Positions 9,592 through 16,479 of a DNA stretch of 64,000 bases are shown one piece after another (positions within the stretch are counted from its first letter, which is position 1; every line of letters begins with the position of its first letter). A program made the translations under genes and the position numbers. The stretch comes from Paramesorhizobium leguminum (lineage in GTDB: Bacteria > Pseudomonadota > Alphaproteobacteria > Rhizobiales > Rhizobiaceae). The notes beneath the pieces were generated by a model. That model ran no database searches. It worked only from the letters and a program-made list of their open reading frames with translations, and was not told the origin of the DNA. The stretch is taken from contig NZ_QJTF01000010.1 in the NCBI RefSeq assembly GCF_003217235.1, forward strand, positions 1 through 64,000. The letters run 5' to 3'.

Positions 9592-9636
9592 TTGACACGG
9601 CAACCCACGGGTCTCATATTCAACTAGCTTGGCTAG
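9592..9636 (+). promoter_or_regulatory. Promoter and operator of the toxin-antitoxin operon
   Basis: TTGACA at 9592-9597, a 17-nt spacer and CATATT at 9615-9620 make a good sigma-70 promoter. The perfect palindrome CTAGC-TTG-GCTAG (9624-9636) sits right at the expected transcription start. It is the natural place for antitoxin-mediated autorepression. The antitoxin ATG follows at 9657 with GGAGAAA as ribosome binding site. Confidence 0.75.
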
Positions 9637-9656
9637 CTATTTATGGAGAAACCCCA

Positions 9657-9911
9657 ATGGAATGGCACCTGCAGGACGCGAAGAATCATTTTTCCAAGGT
9701 TGTGCAGAAGGCGCGCAATGAAGGACCGCAGGTTGTTACCTTGAGGGGCGAGCGCGCGGCGGTGGTGTTGTCTGCGGCTGACTATGATGCCCTCATCGGC
9801 AATCGTCCTGATATCATCGAGGACTTGCTTGCCGGCCCGGCATGGGACGACGAGTTGGCGGCATCCATCGATGCGCGGGCGAAGCTTCCGAGCCGCGGGA
9901 ACATCTTCTGA
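9657..9911 (+). CDS. Antitoxin, Phd/YefM (prevent-host-death) family
   Basis: An 84-residue protein. The N-terminal half (residues 1-45) has the Phd/YefM pattern: 'LQDAKNHFSKVVQKA', then 'VTLRGERAAVVLS', then a 'DYDAL' helix. This half normally dimerises and binds the operator. The acidic C-terminal tail (DIIEDLLAG..WDDELAA) is the part that usually wraps the toxin. The stop codon overlaps the start of the PIN toxin (TGATG at 9909-9913), so the two are translationally coupled. It presumably represses its own promoter through the palindrome at 9624-9636 and neutralises the toxin. Confidence 0.9.
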   Translation: MEWHLQDAKNHFSKVVQKARNEGPQVVTLRGERAAVVLSAADYDALIGNRPDIIEDLLAGPAWDDELAASIDARAKLPSRGNIF

Positions 9912-10315
9912 TGTATCTGGTCGACACAAATGTCATCTCGGAAGCGAGACGCGGAACGCCCGAGGCTGTCAACTGGCTAAAAGCCGCAGATCCGCAAACC
10001 ATTCATCTCAGCACCCTCACCCTTGGCGAGATCATGCGGGGGATCGCCCTGAAGCAGAAATCCGATCCTGTTGCCGCTGGTCATCTTGCGGAATGGCTGC
10101 GCCGGCTCCGTCACCGGCATGCCGAACGCATTCTGCCTGTGACGGATCATATTTCGATCGAGTGGGGGCGTATAGCGGCCATGCGTCCGCGCGGCGACAC
10201 AGACGGCTTGATCGCGGCAACGGCGATCGTGCATGATCTCGTGATCGTCACGCGCAATGTTCGTGACTTTGCCGACACCGGAGCCGACATCGTCAATCCG
10301 TGGACCCAGGAGTAA
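9911..10315 (+). CDS. vapC: VapC/FitB-type PIN-domain ribonuclease toxin
   Basis: A 134-residue PIN domain. The conserved acidic residues of the metal site are visible: Asp5 (in LVDTNVISE), Glu40 (LGEIMRG), Asp98 (with Asp96 nearby, DTDGLIAATA) and Asp119 (VRDF); TRN at 114-116 is also typical. The family cleaves RNA, often tRNA or rRNA, in the absence of its antitoxin. The start at 9911 overlaps the antitoxin stop by one base and is preferred over longer in-frame starts because MYLVDTN is the family N-terminus. It is likely a stabilisation or stress module of this replicon. The target RNA cannot be told from sequence. Confidence 0.93.
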   Translation: MYLVDTNVISEARRGTPEAVNWLKAADPQTIHLSTLTLGEIMRGIALKQKSDPVAAGHLAEWLRRLRHRHAERILPVTDHISIEWGRIAAMRPRGDTDGLIAATAIVHDLVIVTRNVRDFADTGADIVNPWTQE

Positions 10316-10327
10316 AGAGCCGCCGGC

Positions 10328-10762
10328 CTATTTCCGGTTGCGGATCAGAGACGGCGTCGCGCCCCTCAGCTTTTTCATGGCCGACGTCAGATGGCTCTGG
10401 CTGGAAAAGCCGCTGCGATAGGCCACTTCGGCGATTGGCATGTCGCGCTGGGTGAGCAGCCTTTCGGCATGGGCGAGGCGCATGTTGAGGAGATAGCCGT
10501 ATGGCGCCTGTCCGAAGGTCTCGGTGAAGGCGCTGATGAAATGGCTGGGCGAAAGCTCGCAAATCTCGGCGAAATCAGCCACGGTCAGCTTTCGCGCAAG
10601 GTTCTCGCGCATGAAGGCCTGCACTTTCTTCGCATTATAGCGTGAAAGCCCGGTCTTGGGTTTCGCGGAAGATACATCCTCCGCGCAGTCGGGCGAGATC
10701 GGAAGATCGTCGCCCGGCGCCTCCTGGCGGTCGATATCCAGTATGTGATCTGCCGTCGTCAC
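10328..10762 (-). CDS. AraC-family transcriptional regulator (DNA-binding domain only)
   Basis: A 144-residue protein in which residues about 42-140 form the double helix-turn-helix of the AraC/XylS family. The first helix pair reads KLTVADFAEICELSPSHF and the second AEVAYRSGFSSQSHLTSA. No sensory domain precedes it, only about 40 low-complexity residues, so it may respond through abundance rather than a ligand, or be a trimmed relative. The start is the GTG at 10762; no strong Shine-Dalgarno sequence is visible. It converges on the toxin gene (12-bp gap). Upstream lie three GCAACATTT repeats that could be its binding sites. Confidence 0.88.
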   Translation of the reverse strand: MTTADHILDIDRQEAPGDDLPISPDCAEDVSSAKPKTGLSRYNAKKVQAFMRENLARKLTVADFAEICELSPSHFISAFTETFGQAPYGYLLNMRLAHAERLLTQRDMPIAEVAYRSGFSSQSHLTSAMKKLRGATPSLIRNRK

Positions 10763-10933
10763 TTAATAATGACCCGCCCCGTTATTTGCCCGCATGAAGC
10801 ACCAGAAAGCCGCCGGCAAACTGATTTGCCAGCTATATTGAACATTTGAGTACATTCGCATCAATTAAAAACAGGCAAAAAATTGGGCATTATGGGCCGA
10901 TTTTGTGGGCAGTGGTGCAGAAATGTATACAAT

Positions 10934-10966
10934 GCAACATTTGGGCAACATTTTAGCAACATTTGA
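10934..10966. promoter_or_regulatory. Three helically phased GCAACATTT direct repeats
   Basis: GCAACATTT begins at 10934, 10945 and 10956, exactly 11 bp apart, followed by TGAACAAGG. A related AACATTTGAG lies at 10841-10850. One-turn spacing places every copy on the same helix face, as in a multi-site activator or repressor region. The stretch 10763-11095 has no gene and separates the divergent AraC gene from the small gene at 11096. Confidence 0.55.
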
Positions 10967-11095
10967 ACAAGGGAATAAGCGGCTTTCAGGGGATGAGCCG
11001 TTTCCCAATCTTATCCGCGATGCCTATAATGGCGGGAGATTCGATTTGTTCGATCAAGCTCGAGGGGGGCTCTGGGATTGAGGAGGGATGTTCGC

Positions 11096-11410
11096 ATGGA
11101 TTACAGCAAGCGCTTGATTACCGACGTGCAGATTACCGGATTGCAGCAGCATGAGGGTTATGACGGCACGACGGTGAGCGGCTCGGTCCGGCTGCAGCTT
11201 TCCGCCCATGATGGCAATGAATTCGGCCCTACCGCCACGATCGAGCTTGCAACGGACCTGACCGGGAACGCGACATTTCAGGATGTCGAACGCCAGCTGC
11301 TTGTGGCGGCGCTCGGCGTCCTTGGCCGTCTTGCCGCGCTCAGCCCCAAGGATGCGCACGCGGAACTACAGAAAAGCCGGTTCCGGCAGTACCTGTCCAA
11401 GACGCCGTAG
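11096..11410 (+). CDS. Small conserved hypothetical protein
   Basis: A 104-residue soluble protein of unknown function. The ATG at 11096 follows AGGAGG (11081-11086) at good spacing; an in-frame TTG at 11078 lies over that site and is unlikely. The first half reads as beta strands (ITDVQITGLQQHEGYD, then SVRLQLSAHDG), the second half as helices (QDVERQLLVAALGVLGRLAAL). There is no signal peptide, membrane segment or cysteine. It is followed at once by a strong bidirectional terminator, so it is probably monocistronic, and it shares the AraC-side regulatory region. I do not recognise the family. Confidence 0.75.
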   Translation: MDYSKRLITDVQITGLQQHEGYDGTTVSGSVRLQLSAHDGNEFGPTATIELATDLTGNATFQDVERQLLVAALGVLGRLAALSPKDAHAELQKSRFRQYLSKTP

Positions 11411-11411
11411 A

Positions 11412-11449
11412 GGAAATTCCCACGCGCCAGGGAGCACGTGGGAATTTCC
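11412..11449. terminator. Bidirectional terminator between convergent genes
   Basis: Perfect 13-bp arms GGAAATTCCCACG (11412-11424) and CGTGGGAATTTCC (11437-11449) with a 12-nt loop, between the convergent gene ends at 11410 (+) and 11474 (-). The A/T-rich base of the stem gives short U runs on both strands. Confidence 0.7.
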
Positions 11450-11473
11450 TGTATTCCCGGTATCGGCGCGGCG

Positions 11474-12685
11474 TTATGCGAAGGCCGTTTCAGGCGCGGT
11501 CGTTCTCGCCGGGCGCTGGAGTGTTCGGTACCCCATCAGCGCGACCGTCAGGGCGACGCCGCTCGCCGCCACGGAAATCCAGAACCCATTCCGGGCGCCA
11601 TAGGCGTCGATGACATAGCCGGAAGCAAACGAGCCGATGGCCATGCCGATACCAATGCCGGTCATCGCCCAGGTGATTCCCTCCGTCAGCTGCGACGACG
11701 GCACCAGGCGTTCGATCAGGCCGAAAGCGGTGATGAAGGTGGGCGAAATCGACGCGCCGGCGAGAAACAGCAGCAGCGCCATGCTCCAGATGCTGCCGAT
11801 CGTCAGGAGCGGCAAGGCTGTCAGCATCGCAACGCCGATGGCGAACAGGAACTGGCGCGAGAGGGGTATGGATAGCTTGAGCGTGCCGAAGACCAGCCCG
11901 ACGAGCAGCGATCCGCCCGCATATCCGGCAAGGATGAAGCTCGCGGCGCCCTTGTGGCCCAACGCTTCGGAATAGGCGATGACGGTGACTTCCGCCGTGC
12001 CGAACATCGCGCCTATGGCGATGAGCGTGAGCGTCAGCACCTGCACGGCGCCGAGCCTTATGGCCGAGCGCCCGCCCCTTGTCTCTACGGGATGAACCGG
12101 CGGTTCCGTCGATTTCTGCGCCACGAAGAGCGCCGTACCGACAGCGAGGAATATCGTTGCCAGCAGCGGCCCCGCCTCCGGGAAGAGCGCGACGCTGAGG
12201 CCGATGGCAAACACCGAGCCCAACATATAGATCGCCTCGTCGAGGACGGATTCGAATGCAAAGGCCGTGTGGAGCTTCGGTGTATCCCGGTAGAGCGCGG
12301 ACCAGCGCGCCCGCACCATGGCGGGCATACTCGGCATCAGGCCTGCAATGAAGGCGAAGAGGAACAGCAGCTCGTTGCGCCAGCCATAATGCGTGGTGAG
12401 AATAAGCCCCGCGAACGCCGCTACGGAGATTGCCGTCACCGGCGCCAGCACGCGGCTCTGGCCATAGCGATCCACCAGCCTCGATATCTGCGGCGACACG
12501 ATGGCATTGGTCAGCGCGAAGGTGGCGGAAACGGCGCCGGCCAGCCAGTATTCACCATGGGTTTGCGACAGCATGGCCACCGTCCCCATGGTGACCATCG
12601 CAAGCGGCAGGCGGGCGAGGAACCCCGCCGAGGCGAAGGCCTTGGATCCGGGTGCTTTAAAAATTTCACTATAGGGATTGGACAT
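11474..12685 (-). CDS. MFS transporter, probable drug/metabolite efflux
   Basis: A 403-residue integral membrane protein with the hydrophobic rhythm of a 12-helix major facilitator. The loop between helices 2 and 3 reads 'SRLVDRYGQSRV', a form of the MFS A-motif. The gene is divergent from a TetR repressor, and three identical operator palindromes lie between them. This arrangement usually means the transporter exports the ligand sensed by the repressor. A weak sequence around 12670 precedes the ATG at 12685. The substrate cannot be predicted; efflux is inferred from context. Confidence 0.88.
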   Translation of the reverse strand: MSNPYSEIFKAPGSKAFASAGFLARLPLAMVTMGTVAMLSQTHGEYWLAGAVSATFALTNAIVSPQISRLVDRYGQSRVLAPVTAISVAAFAGLILTTHYGWRNELLFLFAFIAGLMPSMPAMVRARWSALYRDTPKLHTAFAFESVLDEAIYMLGSVFAIGLSVALFPEAGPLLATIFLAVGTALFVAQKSTEPPVHPVETRGGRSAIRLGAVQVLTLTLIAIGAMFGTAEVTVIAYSEALGHKGAASFILAGYAGGSLLVGLVFGTLKLSIPLSRQFLFAIGVAMLTALPLLTIGSIWSMALLLFLAGASISPTFITAFGLIERLVPSSQLTEGITWAMTGIGIGMAIGSFASGYVIDAYGARNGFWISVAASGVALTVALMGYRTLQRPARTTAPETAFA

Positions 12686-12721
12686 TGCAGCAGTCCTTGA
12701 TTCCGGTTGGGCGCCTCTGAT

Positions 12722-12790
12722 ATACGAAGCGTATGTAAACTAGGTAATTGCATACGTGACGTATGTCAATCGAGAATATACGCTGCGTAT
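12722..12790. promoter_or_regulatory. Three identical TetR operators (ATACG-N3-CGTAT)
   Basis: The palindrome ATACG-N3-CGTAT occurs at 12722-12734 (spacer AAG), 12752-12764 (TGA) and 12778-12790 (CTG), all inside the divergent region between the MFS and TetR genes. Start-to-start spacings are 30 and 26 bp. Three perfect sites so close together strongly suggest cooperative binding by the neighbouring TetR protein, controlling both genes. Confidence 0.85.
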
Positions 12791-12804
12791 GGGAAAGGAT
12801 GGCG

Positions 12805-13410
12805 ATGGCACATAAACCTCGCAGCGAGATGATCGCGGAGACGCGGGCCAAGCTTGTTTCAGCGGCCCGCGCGGCCTTCGGCTCGAAAGGCTATGCGGAA
12901 GCATCGATGGATGATTTCACCGCTGCCGCCGGGCTGACGCGCGGCGCACTCTACCATCATTTCGGTGACAAAAAGGGCTTGCTGCAGGCGGTTATTGGCG
13001 AAATCGACGCGGAGATGAATGATCGGCTAAAGATCGTCTCGGCAAAAGCCGCCACCCCTTGGCAGGGCTTTGTCGATGAGTGCATCGCCTATATCGAGAT
13101 GGCGCTGGAGCCGGAAATCCAGCGCATCGTGCTGCGCGACGGGCCGGCGGTTCTAGGCGATCCCACGGCATGGCCGACCCAGAACGCCTGCATCCGCTCC
13201 ATGACCGGGAGCCTGCGAAATTTCGCCCAAGAAGGAACAATCGTGGCGGCCGACCCGGAAGCGATGGCGCAGCTGATCAATGGCGCGACGCTGAACGCCG
13301 CCCTGTGGATCGCCAATGCGCCGGATCCTGAAACGACATCGAAGAAGGCGGTCGAGGCCACCCGATTTTTGCTGGAGGGGTTGTTGGTGAAGAAAGGGAG
13401 TAGGGAGTAG
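12805..13410 (+). CDS. TetR-family transcriptional repressor
   Basis: A 201-residue protein (or 203 from the ATG at 12799) with the TetR N-terminal helix-turn-helix: SAARAAFGSKGYAEASMDDF, then GLTRGALYHHFGDKKGLL, about residues 14-60. The rest is the helical ligand-binding/dimerisation domain. The start at 12805 is preferred because AAAGGA lies 5 bp upstream; an upstream ATG at 12763 lies inside the second operator. The three ATACG-N3-CGTAT sites just upstream should mediate autoregulation and control of the MFS gene. The stop codon lies inside a GGGAGTA heptamer array, so the last residues (KGSRE) are encoded by the repeat. Confidence 0.92.
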   Translation: MAHKPRSEMIAETRAKLVSAARAAFGSKGYAEASMDDFTAAAGLTRGALYHHFGDKKGLLQAVIGEIDAEMNDRLKIVSAKAATPWQGFVDECIAYIEMALEPEIQRIVLRDGPAVLGDPTAWPTQNACIRSMTGSLRNFAQEGTIVAADPEAMAQLINGATLNAALWIANAPDPETTSKKAVEATRFLLEGLLVKKGSRE

Positions 13411-13477
13411 GGAGTAGGGAGTAGGGAGTAGGGAGCTTCTATTTCCCCATTCCCTATTCCCTATTCCCTATTCCCTA
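13396..13477. repeat. Opposed heptamer arrays GGGAGTA / ATTCCCT
   Basis: Five full copies of GGGAGTA plus GGGAG (13396-13435) face four copies of ATTCCCT (13449-13477). The second array is the reverse complement of the first apart from one G/A position per unit, so the RNA can fold into one long hairpin with regular G-U pairs. It lies between the convergent tetR and dehydrogenase genes and covers the tetR stop codon. It may act as terminator, and heptamer slippage would change the TetR C-terminus. Confidence 0.85.
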
Positions 13478-13482
13478 TCTCA

Positions 13483-14781
13483 CTATTTTCCCGTCACCCG
13501 CCAGATCACATCGCCCACATCGTCGGCGACAAGCAGCGAGCCATCCGGGCCGATGGCGACGCCGACCGGGCGGCCATGGGATTCCTTCTCGTCCTCGGAA
13601 AGGAAGCCGGTCAGGATATCCCGCGCGGGTCCGGCGGGGCGGCCATTCTCGAACGGCACGAACACCACCCGGTAGCCGCTCAGTTTGCTGCGGTTCCAGG
13701 AGCCATGCTGGCCGATGACCATGCCATCAGGGAAACCGGGCAGTGTGCCGGCCGGCATCCAGCAAAGGCCGAGCGAGGCGGTGTGTCCACCCAGCGCGAA
13801 ATCAGGCTTGATCGCCTTGGCGACCATGGCCGGGTCCTGCGGTACGCGGTCGTCCACGATCTGCCCCCAATAGCAATAGGGCCAGCCGTAAAAGCCGCCG
13901 TCTTGCACCGAGGTGAGATAATCGGGTGGCGTCTCGTCGCCCAGGCCGTCGCGTTCGTTGACCACTGTCCAGAGCGTGCCGGTCGTTGGCTCCCACGCGG
14001 TGCCGACGGGGTTGCGCAAGCCGGAGGCGAAGATGCGGGTTATGCCTGTCTCAACGTCCAGCTCGTGAATCGCCGCCCGGCCCTCCTCCGCTTCCATGCC
14101 TTCATCGCCAATATTGCTGAGCGAACCGACGCCGATGTAAAGCTTCTTGCCATCCGGGCTCGCCAGCAGGCTGCGTGTCCAGTGACCGCCGGGCTTCAAA
14201 TCGTTGAGCTTCTTGCCCGCCGCATCGATGCGGGTCTCACCCGTCTTGTATGGAAACGCCACCACGCCATCGGTATTGCCGACATAGAAAATATCGCCCA
14301 GCAGTGCCATGCCGAAAGGCTGGTTCTGGCCGCCGAGAAACACGTCGCGCGTTTCGGCCACGCCATCACCGTCTGCGTCACGCAACAGCGTGATACGGTT
14401 TGCGCTTTCGCCCACCGCGCCGGCGCGCTTCATGGTGGTATATTGCGCATAGTCGAAAACCGACTTGATGCCCCCCGGTGTGCTCAGCGCCTCCGCCGTC
14501 AATACATCGCCATTGGGTAGTACATGGATCCAGCGCGGATGCTTCAGGCCGCGCGCGAAGGCGTTCACCTTCAGCCCCGGGGCGGCGACCGGAGTCTCGT
14601 CTTCCGCCCAGCCTTTGGCGGTCGGCATTTTCAGCGTGGGGATGCCCTGCGGCTTGGCGGGCGGAATGGCCGGCGTATTGCCGAAAGCCTGAACCTTTGG
14701 TCCGTCCTTCCCATGCCGGAGGTAGATTGCCACCTCCCCGACAGCCGCCACGATGCGCGCGAAAATATCCGACAAGCCCAT
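13483..14781 (-). CDS. PQQ-dependent sugar dehydrogenase-like beta-propeller (sorbosone dehydrogenase family)
   Basis: A 432-residue protein of the soluble glucose/sorbosone dehydrogenase six-bladed propeller fold. Typical blades are visible: 'ARGLKHPRWIHVLPNGDVL', 'LRDADGDGVAETR', 'SGLRNPVGTAWEP', 'VNERDGLGDETPPDY' and 'GSWNRSKLSGY'. The family oxidises aldoses or sorbosone with PQQ as cofactor, usually in the periplasm. The N-terminus has a short hydrophobic stretch (IFARIVAAVGEVAIYL) that may be an anchor or an imperfect signal. The start ATG at 14781 follows AAGGGTGG; a GTG nine codons upstream is less likely. No PQQ synthesis gene is in the window. Substrate unknown. Confidence 0.85.
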   Translation of the reverse strand: MGLSDIFARIVAAVGEVAIYLRHGKDGPKVQAFGNTPAIPPAKPQGIPTLKMPTAKGWAEDETPVAAPGLKVNAFARGLKHPRWIHVLPNGDVLTAEALSTPGGIKSVFDYAQYTTMKRAGAVGESANRITLLRDADGDGVAETRDVFLGGQNQPFGMALLGDIFYVGNTDGVVAFPYKTGETRIDAAGKKLNDLKPGGHWTRSLLASPDGKKLYIGVGSLSNIGDEGMEAEEGRAAIHELDVETGITRIFASGLRNPVGTAWEPTTGTLWTVVNERDGLGDETPPDYLTSVQDGGFYGWPYCYWGQIVDDRVPQDPAMVAKAIKPDFALGGHTASLGLCWMPAGTLPGFPDGMVIGQHGSWNRSKLSGYRVVFVPFENGRPAGPARDILTGFLSEDEKESHGRPVGVAIGPDGSLLVADDVGDVIWRVTGK

Positions 14782-14902
14782 TGGTCCACCCTTTTTATCC
14801 GATGGCACACCTTAAGAGATGCACCGTCGGAAATCCAGCGGTTGGCTCGACAAGGCAAGCCGGCGGACGTAAAGAAAAGAAGTGAACCTCAAGGGAAACC
14901 CG

Positions 14903-15304
14903 ATGCCTGATAGCCTGCCCACGGAAATGTCGGAAACGCTTGTCGAAAGGCTGGTTCATAGCTTCTACGCCCGCGTCCGCAAGGATGCCCTCCTGGGGCC
15001 GATTTTCGATGCGCGGATCGGCGAGCGCTGGGACGCTCATCTCGCCAAGATGGTGGATTTCTGGTCATCGGTCGCGCTGACAACCGGCCGCTACAGCGGC
15101 AGGCCGCATGCGGTGCACCATGGTCTCGACCTCGAACACGCGCATTTCCAGCATTGGCTGGCGCTGTTCGAGACAACCGTGGCCGAGACTTGCGAAGGCC
15201 AGGCCGCCGCCTTCTTCATCGACCGCGCCCACCGCATCGCCGCCAGCCTGGAGATCGGCCTCAATATCGGGCCGAATGCGTTGCATCTGCCGCCTCGCGG
15301 CTAG
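14903..15304 (+). CDS. Group III truncated haemoglobin
   Basis: A 133-residue globin. Diagnostic features are the SFYARVR helix B with Phe21-Tyr22 (B9/B10), the 'MVDFWSS' segment with Trp54, and the haem-binding pattern PHAVHHGLDLEHAHFQHWLALF, where His72 or His73 would be the proximal ligand. Group III truncated haemoglobins bind O2/NO and are linked to nitrosative or oxidative stress tolerance or peroxidase-like reactions. The start ATG at 14903 follows AAGGGA; the GTG at 14882 precedes it in frame. The gene overlaps the convergent gene at 15301 by four bases. It is divergent from the PQQ-dehydrogenase-like gene with a short shared promoter region. Confidence 0.9.
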   Translation: MPDSLPTEMSETLVERLVHSFYARVRKDALLGPIFDARIGERWDAHLAKMVDFWSSVALTTGRYSGRPHAVHHGLDLEHAHFQHWLALFETTVAETCEGQAAAFFIDRAHRIAASLEIGLNIGPNALHLPPRG

Positions 15305-16251
15305 CTATTTCTTAGCCAGGGCGTCTCGGCACTCCAAAAAATAATATCTGCTCCCAGATAATCGGACGCGAAGCGGGCGAATTCCTGCCTGGTAAAAGGC
15401 TTGCCGGTCGCCGGGTTTTTGTAGGTCAGCGTCGCCTCCTGGACGGCCAAGGCCACCAGATCGAGCTTGCTTTTATAGCGGTGGAAGAACGGATAGGAAT
15501 TCTTCATTTGCGCCTTGTTGAACGGCACGATATCAGGGCCGCCGAGGCCAATCCTGTGCGAAGCCGCATATTTGAACAGCCGCCCCATATAGTCGTGATC
15601 GTTATCCCATTCGCATGGCCAGAAGTTCACATACTGGACGACATGCGATTTGCCGAAGGCCGCCCGCGCCACTTTCAGGTTCTGCATCTCGGCATCGAAG
15701 TAAGCGTCGCAGCTAAAACCGGACTTATCGTGCTTCTGGTCAACATCGGCGGCCGTTTCAGGCAGATTCACACCGAAAACCTTGCCATCGAACTTTTCAG
15801 CCAGAGCCTTGAGGAGCGCTTGATAACGCACGCGCACGGAAGGGTTCCACTGCATCGCCACCCAGCCGTGGCCAACCGGCTTGCTCTCACCGGGATTATC
15901 GACTTGTGCAACAAGGGCGCCGCCATATTGCGGGTCTGTCAGGAGATAATCCGGCACGTTTCTCGCTTCGGGCGAAAAGAACCGGTCCTGAATCTGGATG
16001 AAGAGTTTTTTGTGCGCGGCATCGGCGGCGGCAAGGTCCTGCTCGATGCTTGAGAAATCATACTGGCCCTTGGCCGGTTCCAGCGACTTCCAGCTATAGA
16101 CGACCTGCACGCCATCGATATCCGGGCGTTGCAGGAGCGCCGACGATTTTTCGAGGTCGCCTGATCCCATATAGAGAAAATTCGCCGGCGCGCCTGCAGC
16201 CGGCGCGCACAGGATCAGGAAAGCGATCGCACCTGACAGGACCGGTTTCAT
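15301..16251 (-). CDS. Secreted (beta/alpha)-barrel protein, glycoside-hydrolase-like
   Basis: A 316-residue protein with a signal peptide (MKPVLSGAIAFLILCAPAAGA, about 21 residues). The mature part begins 'NFLYMGSGD' and shows barrel-type blocks: 'DGVQVVYSWKSLEPAKGQYD', 'FIQIQDRFF', 'VFGVNLPETAAD', 'HVVQYVNFWPCEW'. Blocks of the form YxWxxLEPxxGxYD are typical of GH42/GH5-like catalytic barrels, with a possible acid Glu in NLPET. Two cysteines (SCD and WPCEW) could form a disulfide. I cannot assign a substrate. It is convergent with the truncated haemoglobin gene (4-bp overlap). The start is chosen because it gives a complete signal peptide. Confidence 0.75.
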   Translation of the reverse strand: MKPVLSGAIAFLILCAPAAGAPANFLYMGSGDLEKSSALLQRPDIDGVQVVYSWKSLEPAKGQYDFSSIEQDLAAADAAHKKLFIQIQDRFFSPEARNVPDYLLTDPQYGGALVAQVDNPGESKPVGHGWVAMQWNPSVRVRYQALLKALAEKFDGKVFGVNLPETAADVDQKHDKSGFSCDAYFDAEMQNLKVARAAFGKSHVVQYVNFWPCEWDNDHDYMGRLFKYAASHRIGLGGPDIVPFNKAQMKNSYPFFHRYKSKLDLVALAVQEATLTYKNPATGKPFTRQEFARFASDYLGADIIFWSAETPWLRNS

Positions 16252-16479
16252 GCTTCCAGAAAACAGCCCGCGAGAGGCAGAATTATGACCATCCGGGCCG
16301 GCCATCGGTGCTCAATCCGAAGCAGGCCGCCAAGACTATTCCAGCTCTCTCATCGAATAGTCTCGCGCAAGACCGGGCCAGCCATAAACCTTATGTCCGC
16401 ATGGACAGGGCATATCTTGCGTCGCGGGGCGCCCTGCCCGAACCGATCGATCCAGGGTCTTGCGCGTTCTGCCTCACTA

